A stretch of DNA of 64,000 bases. It comes from Anaspis maculata (lineage: Eukaryota; Arthropoda; Insecta; Coleoptera; Scraptiidae). The stretch covers positions 3,658,001 through 3,722,000 of the forward strand of contig OX421964.1 of assembly GCA_949128115.1 (NCBI GenBank). The letters are read 5' to 3'. The notes under the pieces are model-generated. The model was not told the DNA's origin. It saw only the letters and a list, made by a program, of their open reading frames with translations, and searched no databases. The translations under genes and the position numbers were made by a program. Positions 45,434-56,960 of the stretch are shown in pieces (position 1 is the first letter of the stretch; each line of letters opens with the position of its first letter).

Positions 45434-48140
45434 CAGGGCTAGGCAAAATACTTCGAAATAATATTAAAATACAAAATACTCGGTCCAAGATAGTTAAAAT
45501 ACAAAATACAAATCACTCGTGGATCATCTCTAGGAAGCTTGTTGAAGTCTTTCGGAAGACTTGTGAATTTTCAGAAATCTCGTGGAAAGTCTTCAGAAAT
45601 CTGAAACAATCTTGTCGAAATCTGTGGAAATTCCTACGAAAGCCGTAGAAATATTTAGAAATCTTGAGAAATTTCGTGAAAATATTCAGAAATCCTTAGA
45701 AATTTCAAACAAATCTTTGAAAACCCCTACAGATCCCGTTGGATTCTTAAAAAATCTCAAGAAATTCTCACAAGAATCCTCAGAAATCTCTTGAATATTT
45801 ATGAAATCACGTAGAATCGCCAGAAGTCCCTAAAGTTTATTCAAAGATCTCGTAGAAATCTCAAGTAATCCTCCGAAATCTCATACAAGTCTTCAATAAT
45901 TCCTGGAAATTCCGTTGAAATAATAAGAAATCCATGGAAATGTTTGGTAGTCCCCAAAAATCTTTGGAAATCCCTACAGAATCTAGTAAAAACTCTTGCG
46001 AATCTCTGGAAATCCCTTGGAAACCTCTGATTTATAGGAACTCTAAGGAATAATTAGAAATTTCCTGAAACGCCATATGATCCTCCAGGAAGCCCGTGAA
46101 AGTCTGTATAAATCTCTTTAGTTCTAGTAAAAATCTTTGGAAATCCCTCGAATTCTCGTACAAAATCTTTAGAAAGCCTTAGAAACTCTCGAAAACTCTC
46201 AGAAATCTAGTAAAAACCTCTACAATCCCTAAAAAATTGTAGAAACAGCCAAAGTCCTTGGAAATTCTATGGATATTTTCAAGAATCCTGTAAAGATCTC
46301 TAGAACTCCGTAGGAATTTTCAAAAATCTTCAGGAATAATTAGAAATTCCTACCAATCTTGTAGAAATCTTCAAGAATCCTTCAAATTCTCATGAAACCC
46401 TCCAGAAATGCCTAAAAATGCCATACAAGTTTCTGGAAATCCTTAGAAATCCTGTATGAATCGTCAAAACCCAAAAAAGCCCCAGAAATCTTCAAAATTC
46501 TGTTGAAATCTTCAAAGCCGTAGAAACCGCATAGTAATCATCAACCTCAGCCGTAAAAATCCTTCAAACCATAGAAATCACATACACAATCATGTTTAAT
46601 CCCAGAACTCCCTAGAAATTCCGTGGAAATCCCTGGATACCCCGCATAAAAATTTGTTAATTTCTAGAAATCTCAATTGAATCCTTAGGAGAATCTTGAG
46701 AGATCTCTAAAAATCTCACAGGGATCATCAAAAATCTCATTAGTATATTTAGAAAACTTGTAGAAATCTTCTAAGATCTTTAAAAATTCTCAGGAATATC
46801 GTAGAAATCTCCAGAAATTTCAAGAAATCTTCAGAAATTAAAATAAACCATTGTTCTAATTGTCAACATTGTAATAACGGTTCCGTTATGATTTCGTTTT
46901 GGTGCGGATTCTAAATTTATATGAACTGGTGAATTTTTTAGGATTGTTCAGTTAGTTAGCTTCACAAGTTAGTAACAAAAACTCCCCACAGTAACACAGT
47001 TCCCAAAATCTTGTAGAAATAGCCAAAGCCTTTGGAAATTCTATGGATATTGTGAAGATCTCTAAAACTTCCTAGGGATTTTCAAAACTCTTGAGGAAAT
47101 TATCAGAAATTACTACCAATCTTGTAGAAATTTTCAAGCATCCTTCAAATTCTCATGAAACCCTTCAGAAATGCCTAAAAATGCCGTACAAATTTCCGGA
47201 AATTCTTAGAAATCCTGTATGAATCGTCAAAGCTCAGAAATTGTCAGAAATCTTCAAAATCCTGTAGAAATCTTCAAAGCCGTAGAAACCTCATACTAAT
47301 CATCAATCTCATCCCGTAAAAATCCCTCAAACTATAGAAATCACATACACAATCATGTTCAATCTTCAATCCCAGAACTCCCTAGAAATTCTCGGAAATC
47401 TGTGGAAATCTCTGGATACTCCGCATAAAAATTTGAAAAGCCCTAGAAATCTCAAACGAATCCTAAGGATGATCCCGTAGAAATTTTGAGAGATCACTAG
47501 AAATCTTACGGGGATCATCAAAAATCTCATTAGTATATTTGGAAAACTTTTAGAAATCTCCAGAAGTCCCTCTAAATTCTTCAAAAAGCCCGAAAAATGT
47601 CCAGGAACCCCTAGAACTCTTACACAAATTTCTCTAAACTCCAATTTTTTTTCCTTGGAAAATCTTGAACCTTTCAGGAATCATTAGAAACCCTAGAATA
47701 ATCAAAAATTCTTTGGCAATATTGGTAATTTTCAGAAGTCTCTAGAAATCCCTAGAATTGTCGTAGAATTTCATATAAATCCCAAACAGATTCTCTCAAA
47801 TTCCTAAAAATCTCGTTGTGATCCCGAAAAATCTCTAGAAGTCTTCAGAAATCCACAGAAGTCTCATGGAAATTTTCAGAAGAATCCTGAAAATTCTCTA
47901 GAAATCCATATATCTTGTAGAAATCTTCTAAGATCTTTATAAATTTTCAAGAATCTCGTAGAAATCTTCAGAAATTTGAAGAAATCTTTAGAAATCAAGA
48001 AGAACCATTGTTCTAATTGTCATAACATTGTAATAACTGGTTCCGTTGTGATTTCATTCTGGTGCGAATTCTAAATTTAAATAAACTGGTAAATTTTTCG
48101 GGATTGTTCAGTTAGCTTTGCAAGTTAGTAACAAAAAAAC
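45434..48140. mobile_element. hAT-end-bounded degenerate array of GAAATC units, 2.7 kb
   Basis: It begins CAGGGCTAGGCAAAATACTTCG, the terminus of the hAT family at 1103-1890, and continues with AAAATACAAAATAC and CCAAGATAGTT as in that family. The rest is a degenerate tandem array of roughly 20-27-bp units such as TTCAGAAATCTCTTGAAATC. A higher-order duplication is present: about 46225-46985 and 46995-48140 align with shared landmarks (GAATCGTCAAA at 46459 and 47221; ACACAATCATGTT at 46585 and 47346). Each copy ends in the same non-array segment of about 130 bp, with CCATTGTTCTAATTGTCA and TTCAGTTAG. No right hAT terminus was found. Confidence 0.8.
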
Positions 48141-48257
48141 GTGTATTTTGTATGAAGGCTTTTGGTGGATTGATTCAGAGAATGCCTAGAAAAATGGTTC
48201 CGCTGAGAAGCTGTAGTTATATTGAAATCATAACAAGGCATCACAAAAAAAAGTGGA

Positions 48258-48323
48258 ATGAAGCGTTTCTCATTCTACAAATGGAGGTTGTTTTACGCTT
48301 CCTTTTCAGTCGACGCATACTTG
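48258..48323. repeat. Second copy of the array's left flank
   Basis: TACAAATGGAGGTTG and CTTCCTTTTCAGTCGACGCATACTTG repeat the 65 bases just before 45434. It is too long for a target duplication, so it points to a tandem duplication that included the array. Confidence 0.75.
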
Positions 48324-48605
48324 TACTGAAACTCATTTCAAGACTTAGAGACGTAACTGGAGCAGCTTCCTGTGAAATAACTGCGTTTGTATCACCTTTA
48401 CAGTTTTATTAGTCTTTTGGTTCCGGAAAATTTCACAGTTTCCTATGCATCTAAATCCTAAGATGAGTTGGATTAAAGCGGAGCGCGGATTGAAAAGGAA
48501 TGCATGCATGATTGCATACGTGCTCTATTATGTTCTCTTTACCTGATTTAAAACAGTATTACCTGGACGATTGCACCAAATTGAATCGTTGTACAATTGT
48601 TTCAG
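48324..48605. other. 3' end of cyclase intron 4
   Basis: Nothing recognised before the acceptor ACAATTGTTTCAG at 48605. Confidence 0.5.
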
Positions 48606-48794
48606 ATTTGTGTTTCGTTCTTCGCCGAAAGGGAACGTCCTCTGCTCGGCCCCACGTTCTCCCTGGCGATGACTTACCTCACCTACGCCCTGATGCCGAT
48701 TCGCCTGAAGGACGCCCTCCTGGCCGGCTCGGTCCTGGCCTCAACCCAACTAATTTTGCTTGTTTACGTTGGACAAGTCCACACAGCCTCAGAT
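48606..48794 (+). CDS. ADCY5/6-like: Adenylate cyclase type 5/6-like, exon with transmembrane helices 4-5
   Basis: Phase-0 exon of 63 codons, acceptor TTGTTTCAG, donor GTAAGT. It opens ICVSFFAERERPLLGPTFS. Helix 4 is about LGPTFSLAMTYLTYALMPI. The MPIRLKDALLAG loop corresponds to LPVRMRAAVLSG in vertebrate ADCY5, and helix 5 is SVLASTQLILLVYVG. It ends QVHTASD. GC content is well above the surrounding intron. The fit to the M1 domain is strong. The exact junction to the next exon is one short segment shorter than in vertebrate ADCY5/6 (see findings). Confidence 0.95.
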
Positions 48795-49800
48795 GTAAGT
48801 ACCTTGCCTTCCATCCCTTCCCATTCCGCCTCTGAACACACACAACAATAGAAAAGCGAGCGACAAACCGGAAAACGAGAACGGAGCTTATATTGGAATT
48901 TATTGGCGGCGTTCGGCGGTTTTTATTCCTATTGCTTCGTATTAGAACCACCGGGTAGTGCTCTCTGGACGACCGAAACGTTTTGCCCCCTAAACAAATA
49001 GAGTGAATGGAATAATAGGGACCTAGAAAAAAAATGAGACCCCGTCTGCACGGATCCCTCCAATATCCGATTGTTTGCTTCAACAAGTCGTGGCTTCAGC
49101 TTGTATGTGTGTGTGTGTGAGTGAGTGGAATCGTTTTTGCGCCCTGCTGCTTGCTCGGCTGTGCTAGCTGGAGGATGAAAAGCGCAAATAGGCTATACGG
49201 AGAGGTGAAAGCGACGAGCTTTCGTGGGTATCTTGTGTGGAAAATCGCGTGGAAAAACCCAGTGAAATTGCATAAAGAGCGAACCTTGAACCGATCTCGT
49301 AGTTTAAGGTTGATGGATAGCTACCGTATACGTGCAGACGTTTGTGTAGAAATCGTGCCCAGTTTACGTTCACGTAACACAGCCTTATTAAAAACGACTA
49401 ATATGATCGTTTTCAATCGGGCTCATTAGTGCAGTAAAGATAGGTTTTGGGGTTGAAAAAATTAATTCATGGAATTTTAAAGCTGTTATCGATTCAGAAT
49501 TTCATCCTCCATTCAGAATATCATCCAGGTTTTTTTTCCATGTAATAGAGGAATAAATTCATCTTCCGCATATAATTATCCATTATCCACTAATTTGTAT
49601 CTGCCAAAGCCATTCATGAAGTCCATTTCTTCATATTGACATCTGGAGGCAACAACTCCAAATGAAACCAGCCAATTCAAGTGCTCAGTTCAGCAGCGTT
49701 TTTTTTTCAATGTTACCAATTGATATGAATGACAATTTATCATTGGGTGGATAGCTTCAACTGTTTTATAATTTTATTGAGTATAACTAGATGAGGAGTG
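48795..49800. other. 5' part of cyclase intron 5
   Basis: No repeat was recognised apart from a GTGTGTGTGTGAGTGAGTG run at about 49108-49127. The open frame at 49121-49429 lacks recognisable motifs. Confidence 0.45.
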
Positions 49801-51941
49801 ATGCGCGAAAGCCCCGAAAGAAATTTTTTTAACCGCCACCTATCACTGTTAGAATCGCACCAAATTTCATGCTACTTTGGCGAAACAACAGCAAATACTG
49901 ACTAAAGAATATAGACAAACGTCAATCACGCCTAGCCTGAAACGAATTCAACCCAAAAGTACGTGCACCTCCTAGATTCTTGTATTTATTTTTCCTACAC
50001 TATCTTAGGATTATTTTAACACAAAAATTAAAAAAAATCGGTAGAGCCGTTTTTCAATAATTATTGTTTTTATCATTTTTTGACAAAATGGCCTAGATGT
50101 TGGTTGCTAAAAAAATGTTTGCACTTGAAAATTTCATGATGCCAAGACGCCACTCAACAGATGTGTTGATTGAACCATTCTGATTAGATTAAGATTAGCC
50201 ATTAGTCCTAAACAGTCCCGTGGTATATACAGGGTGGAAAAAGAAGTCAAAAACTATCATTTTATGAACAAAGCAAGTGAAGTCTTGTAAATCACCTCAA
50301 CTTATCTACATTTATGCTTGAATGGAGTTCGATTGGTGAAATAAGATGTTGACGAATCAATTCTAGTGGTCTTATTCCTCAAGAAAAATTAAACATTCAA
50401 ATCTATATCTAGAGCTATAGGTATAGTAAGTATACCTACTTTTTGTTATATGTTTGCTTCTTTTTGCTCATAATCATAATTCATGGTATTTGTATTTATC
50501 ATCTCGTAATAAATATACTTTATGCATTATGTCAGTAGGTATGCCATATGTATCTTCACCAGTGACTATCTCCTAAGCTTGTAATATGGTCTCAATGGGG
50601 AATGAAGATCCCTTATATATTTATTTGCTACGAATTGAAGGTGTTTTTGTTTTAAAAATTCAATTTTGAAAAAATGTTCTTGAATTTAGAATATATTTTT
50701 ATGATCAACCATAGTACTTCCCTGTAGCTTCCAAAAACAACCTGATTGATAAATTTCTGTCACGGAATAAGCCCACTGGAATAATTGATCCGCCTTATTT
50801 CACCAATCCAACTCCGTTTTGAAACTGGTCTTTTTTGGTTCCACACATTCTTAGGGCTCATGGTGGGTCAATTTGGATTGTATTTTACCACAGCACTAGA
50901 CATATTCTTAGGAACAAACCTGTTCAGGCATGATATTGAATTTTATTGATTGATTTCCAAAAAAGTTTGGGTTGATAGGTAATATAGACAAAACCTAATT
51001 CTATAATATTCAAACCATTACAAAAACCATCATGGGAACTACAAAGGTGTGGAACCAACAGAGACCATATTGACAATGGCAACAATTGTTTTTCAGAATG
51101 AGGGGATTATTTTATGCTAGAATTATTGTTTGGTACGATTTTGAGAATTATTACTCACAAGTCTTAAATTACTTCAAAAAAACTTATTAGTGAAAATAGT
51201 TGACCCAAAGGTTAACTAGGTACCCATCTTATTTCATTTTTCAAGCTGTTTATTATGGAAATAGCAAGTTCCACCACAATGGCTTGGAGAGTCAGGAATT
51301 GGGAAAAAAATATTTCTGTGTATAAAAACTTGAAAACTTCTGTTTTTTTCGATATTCCAGAAACGGTTGAACACATCCAAGAACCGTTTGTTGGGACTTT
51401 TTAAGGATGAATGTAGATAATTTGTGACGATTTCCAATCTTCCACTTCATAAAATAATAATGAAATAATAATTTTTGACTTCTTTCTTTTTCCACCCTGT
51501 ATACACCCCCGGTATGGTTGGCACCAATGCTGTTAGTCTAAATCGAAAGAGAATGGCTCAATTGACACCTCTGTTGAGTGACATCTTGGCATCATAAAAT
51601 TTAAGGTGCAAACATTTTTTCAGCAACTAGCATCTAGGCCATTGTGTCAAAAAATGATATAATTGAAAAACGGCTCTACCGATTTTTTTCATTTTTGTGT
51701 TGGAATAATCCCAAGATGGCGTAGAATAAGAAAATAGAAAAATCTAGGAGGTGCACGTACTTTTAGTTGTCAAGTAGTAGGCACGAAGAATGAGGATTGG
51801 GGCGTGGAATACTTATCAAAGCACTCAGTTGGAGTGAATACACGGTATGGAAATATTTTCAACACACCCTAGGGGCACAAATTTTATGATGGTAAGCGAC
51901 GCAAAAAAAAATTTCCTATGCTTTTGCGCTTAGTTCCGCGT
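49801..51941. mobile_element. Long inverted repeat of 2.1 kb around a TA-flanked CAGGGTGG element
   Basis: GATGCGCGAAAGCCCCGAAAG at about 49799 is mirrored loosely by CTATGCTTTTGCGC near 51918-51931. The pairing becomes strong at AAAAGTACGTGCACCTCCTAG (49955) against CTAGGAGGTGCACGTACTTTT (51744-51764) and continues through ATCGGTAGAGCCGTTTTTCAA. The arms run into CAGGGTGGAAAAAGAAGTC (50230) and its inverse ending at 51499, each next to TA. A further inverted pair, GGAGTTCGATTGGTGAAATAA (about 50323) and TTATTTCACCAATCCAACTCC (about 50794), lies in the middle. No coding sequence was recognised. Confidence 0.82.
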
Positions 51942-52008
51942 GTAGTCATATGAAATTAGGTTCACAGAACAGTTCCAGCTATCCATCCATTCATAAATTG
52001 TCAACAGT

Positions 52009-52180
52009 AATATCACAAGTGCTTAGATTTTCACGATAATTTTGGTCAGGCGATCGCGAGTGCTGATTGTAGCGATAAATGCCCGACTCCGTAGGAGGAG
52101 GGCATTTATCCAGGGACAATCAGCCCGAGGGAAACGCCTGGCCAAAATTATCTGGGAAAATCTCGAGCACGAGTGATATT
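52009..52180. mobile_element. Hairpin MITE, 172 bp
   Basis: AATATCACAAGTGCTTAGATTTTC at the left is mirrored by GAAAATCTCGAGCACGAGTGATATT at the right. Inner pairs are ATAATTTTGGTCAGGCG with CGCCTGGCCAAAATTAT, GCTGATTGT with ACAATCAGC, and GATAAATGCCC with GGGCATTTATC. The loop is about 14 nt. Nearly the whole length is one imperfect stem. Confidence 0.82.
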
Positions 52181-55100
52181 TTGAAGATTATTACATAAAA
52201 GAAGTCCGAAGTGACAGCTGTCAGATTTTGTTGTTTACATGAATTTTATTCCGTTGCTATTGACAGTGGGATTTAGATAAGTGAATATTATCCTTGTAGG
52301 TCTAATAATGAAGGGCGTTGTATGTAATAATTGATCATATTGATTCTGAACAATTAAAAAACGCTGTTGAACTTCACACTTGAATTGGCTCATTTCTTCG
52401 GGAGCTGTCATCCTTAGAATGACAATATCAAAAAACAGACTTTATGAATAGCTTCGGCAAGTACAAATTAGTGAATAATGATACACAGCAGATTAACTCA
52501 CCATTTCTCAGATGAAAAAGTCATTAAAAACTGTGTTTTTTTTGACACTTCGAAGAAATTTTTTTTAACACGAAGAACAATGCGTACATGGCGACAACTG
52601 TTGTGTCTCTTGTCAAGGTTTGGTGTGAAGTCGAATGATTACTTTTTGAAATGTGTGACGATATTTACCGGTGGTTTGTGAGAGTTCCTGAAACTTCGAA
52701 TTTTCAAGGGGGTCCTTAGGCCTCCCCTAACCAATATATGGCGAAGCGTCATGTTTAGATTTGGAAAGAAGACCATGAAGACCACTCATACCAAATTTCA
52801 TGTCTCTATCACAAATCAAACAGATTTTAAGAAAACTTGGTTACTAACCCTCGGATTATACTTCATCAACACTGTTGATTGGAAATTAAAACGACTTCCG
52901 TGTTTTTTTTTTTCAGGAAATACGAGTTGGAGGTTCAAATGTCTGGTTATGCCCTGCAGTGTATGCCAACAGTTCTCAGCCAACAATGTAGCTCTAGTGT
53001 GATAAAAACAAGAATACCATTTTCGGACTAGTTGCAGCAAACATGATATACTTTGACAGCGCCGCAATAAGAATGCTCAACTGGGATTTTCGGGGATAAT
53101 GAATATGTGGTAGAGAATGAAATTCTGAATCGATATCTGCTACAAAATTTCATGAATTAATTTTTTCAAGGTTTGAGGTCTTTTTTGACTATCTTTACTA
53201 CGCACTACATCCCAGAGAGACATTGCCAATTGAACGTTTGAAACAGGTAGGAAAACGAAACGTTAAAAAAATAACGCTGAATAAACGGGCAGATGTCGCG
53301 CGTTTAATAAACGTTTTTATTTATCAGGTTTTAAACGTTTTCAATACCCTTCATCAAAAAGGCTCATAAAACGTAGTCGAGGCTACCATTCTAAAGCACG
53401 CGAAAAACTAACATTATTCAAATTTTTACGACAAATTCACTATCAGTTGTCCACATCTATTGGAAAAAAAAATTAACCAGACACTTTTCACACAATTAAT
53501 GTGAATGAATTTTAAATTACTTCGGTCGCGAAGAAAAATATTGCCATCTGCCTTAAGCATCGGAAAAACAACATCATGTATACAATCCTACCTGCCACTT
53601 GTGCGTATAAGTGGCACAGATTTTTGTAGTTAACTTAAAAGATAGCTTCAAGTTAGGGCAACAAAATGAAAATTGTATACTCACATTGGATTTACACAAA
53701 GGCGAAACTTGTAGCAGGTTTGATTTCGGGTTTAATGAAAAAAAAAACGAGTTTTTTTTTATAGCAAATCCAGCTCAGACCGCAGACTTTCAGTGTCCTT
53801 TGTTGTTCGGTCAGAATTTCAGGGTGACCAGACAAGGGTTCTCGACTACGCCACCTGAAATGTTTCATACTTTGATCTGCACACTTTTTTGGGTGACTCT
53901 TGCAAATCTGTTTTAGAAATTGCGTCAAAACATTGGCTTGGCTTCTAGCGGCTCGACGAGAGGCTCGATTGATTATTTCTAAATGTCAAATGCCACAGCG
54001 CACTTTGATTGCATTGTTAAATATTTTCACACAAAAGATCTTTTGAAATACCTCAAAAATACGCCATTCCCGTTGAAACATGACACTGGCGCAGAATAAA
54101 ACAAAGCGCATTAGTCTGGTGAATTGGAAATTAACAGGATATTTCGTTGAATTGCATAGCCAATGCAGATTATCAACGTTTACTTGAATAAAAGCATTTT
54201 TTTTTCGTACATACATAGGTATAATCAATCATTTTTTGTAGCTGTAGCTGTTCTATAGCAACTTTTGACATCGATTTGTGTTGTTGACCGGCTCAAACCA
54301 AGGGCAGTTCTAAATTCTGCAATACTAGTCATATCTACTCCGTATACTCGTATAGATGGTCACTTCGGAATAAGCTGCGAAAATATTAGTTCAGGCAGAG
54401 ACTCAGACAGGGACGGGTAGGCAAAGCTGTTTGATTCTCCATCAAGTCCAATCGCTTTAATAAATTAGTGTGCACTGCTCAGGTGAATCCGATGTGCACA
54501 CAGTGGACGTCAGGTGTACAAAGCGTTTCCATTGAACCAGCAACATAGGTCGTTTAAATGTCGCAGAGTAGAGCTAACACATCACAAATTGTAGACAGGT
54601 CTTGAATACTTTCTTTTCAATATTCTTGTTCCTGTAGTACGGCGGTTAGTAGAGCCAACCTTGCATTCTGGCATAGGGCATAGCCATTTGGCACGACTTC
54701 AGTACATATCCATACTGTAGTAAAACGCTTGATCCAATAGCACCTGATTCCCCTACGTTGTCTTCAACTATTGTTCCATAGATTTTCGTGACCCCGAGCG
54801 CTTACCTAATTGTTCAAATCAATTCCCAGGATGTTCTTCCCAGGTTCTTTTTGAAAGAGAATTATTCAACAAACATTACATATGAACAAAGTTGAAATAA
54901 TCGAACTTTGTTTTCACACAAATAAAAACATACAGCAGAGAGACATATACAGCATTTGACTGTTCTCGTAGGAATACCTAAATGCGTTGTAACTCCAAAT
55001 CCAATTCTAATTTCCGTTTTGCTTTAAGCGGATCTAATTCTGATCTCGGCTTATTAGCTTGGAGTGACTGTTGACTATGTCCGAAAGGGCTGAATTTCAC

Positions 55101-56454
55101 ACAACAACCAAATCATGAGCTGATTTAACCTAGTCCTCCTGAATAACTACATTTCATTGGTAAGGACATACACGGTATAAATTAGGGTTAATCTGGTAAA
55201 TTTCCCTGTAGTCGCGTGGAAAACCTATAAACAATTTCTTGAAGGCTTACGTCGATTTGCGGGATATCTGGCAGCGACTCACTTGATTGGCTGAAGGCTA
55301 TCGTCAGTAATTACCAGAGTACTTGATCACCATACTCTGGCGCTCTATTGGAATTGAAAATTCTGTAGATTTGGTGAGACATTTGGCCGGTATCGGATTA
55401 CAGAACCATAATACCACAACACCGTAATAAGTTTTACGACCAAAACAATCAGATTTCACCCTCTGAAATAATTATTGAGTTACATGGAAGATAGACTTGC
55501 CTTTGTGTTTTCTGCCTTGGTCAATGATGCACTGCAGTTATTAATAACTGTGTTGGTACTACTAGTTGATTAATTTTGATGATTGTAAATTGTGCGTCGC
55601 CCTTTCCCGTTTCTATCTCGAGCCTCTCTTTTTTACCCCTTCAAGCGCACTTTTACTGCCACTGGCTCTTATAAGAGCCCAAGCTCCTTTGCTTTTCTTT
55701 GTGGATTATCTGGGTGTGGCACACGCTATCGTGATGGGTCGACATATAGGCACTGTCGCTTTTAGGCTTTTTTCGAAATGTTCGCATTCGCGGTTCGGAT
55801 TTTTCTCTTATATTGGTACCACCACAGTCAGTAGGGAATGGCCGATAATGGTGAAATACCAGGGCCATTTAGCGGTCAAAAAAAACCTATACAAGACTGA
55901 AAAAGCCATCAGTGACGACGAAATACTTTATATTTCGGAAGTCGGCAATAGAGTGTTCCACGGGTTTTGGGAAAAAATGAATTTGAATACTAGAGCCTTC
56001 GTAGAGCTCACATATTTGTTTTTTAATTTTTTTGCGTTCGTTAAGCCCCGAAAAACAAAGTGAATTTCACGTTTGGTTTGCACGCGAGGTTCACCGAGTG
56101 ACGTCATAGATGATCGAGGAATAACTTTTGTCTCGAAAATTAGAGGCAAAATTAATGTACCTGTTACATGGAAGGCTTAATTAGATCATAAACAATCACA
56201 ATACTCAATAAAAATAACTACTGTCTCCCCAATATAATACCTTATTATTCCGATTTTGATTACATGCCAGAGCCGAATTCCAATTTACCTCAACAAAAAG
56301 TCTCAACTAGAAAAAATATCATGGATAGACGCCTACACAGGTCAGTCGTATATTCAAGGGGAACATAATTATAATTAGAAATAACTCAATGTTGCTGCTT
56401 CTTTCCTGCTTCATCCCCTAAGGTAGGGTGACCACCCTTTCAAAATTTTTGAAT
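52181..56454. other. Intronic stretch of 4.3 kb without recognised elements
   Basis: Open frames such as 55566-56063 (165 codons) have no motif I know and no splice context, so none is called as a gene. AACGTTTGAAAC-type words at 53230-53345 hint at an eroded repeat. No exon of the cyclase was recognised here, although a very small one could be missed. Confidence 0.4.
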
Positions 56455-56530
56455 GAGAATAATAATAATAATAATAATAATAAAGGCCTTCATTTATAGG
56501 GCGAAGTTTAGCCAGAGCTATTCCACTTAA
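56455..56530 (-). mobile_element. LINE 3' tail with (ATT)n microsatellite
   Basis: Minus strand: GAATAGCTCTGGCTAAACTTC, then CCTATAAATGAAGGCC, then about nine TTATTA-type units (56459-56485 AATAAT on this strand). A short 3' UTR end plus simple-repeat tail is typical of a truncated LINE. Confidence 0.5.
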
Positions 56531-56912
56531 CCCCAAAACTCAAAAAATATAAACAATTCAATAACAAAGAAATGAACAATACGTAACACCAATTAATAAA
56601 TTACAAATATAAAACAAATATGCAATTAAGTAAAATAAAAAACTACTACTCAAAATAAGTATAACAAAAAACAGATATTCAATGCAAGTTAATGCAAGAA
56701 AGCGACTTCAAACGTTATACTGATTGGACGGAGAAGAAATGTGACCTGAGTGTTGAATAGAGGTCAAGTAATGTATCGCTTTAACCCATTAGTGCTCACT
56801 ATATTTTTTCCTTGAAATATGCTTTCCTTTTATTGATTTCAAGTTAGTGTCAGGTGGTAGACCCTAGAAAAATGTTTAAAAAAATTGTACTATAAATAGA
56901 CTTACAGGGGAA

Positions 56913-56930
56913 TGGGTCGTTAACGACCCA
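56913..56930. promoter_or_regulatory. Subterminal perfect palindrome of the piggyBac-type element
   Basis: TGGGTCGTTAACGACCCA, 128 bp inside the left end. Identical copies lie at 59219-59236 and at 59560-59577, the last only 15 bp from the right end. A transposase-binding role is inferred by analogy with piggyBac. Confidence 0.65.
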
Positions 56931-56960
56931 CTGAGCACATACCTGGGCACTTACCTAGTA

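Noticed and set aside
55566..56063. 165-codon open frame as a host gene
   Set aside because: No recognisable motif, no splice or promoter context, and amino acid composition looks like chance translation of AT-rich DNA.
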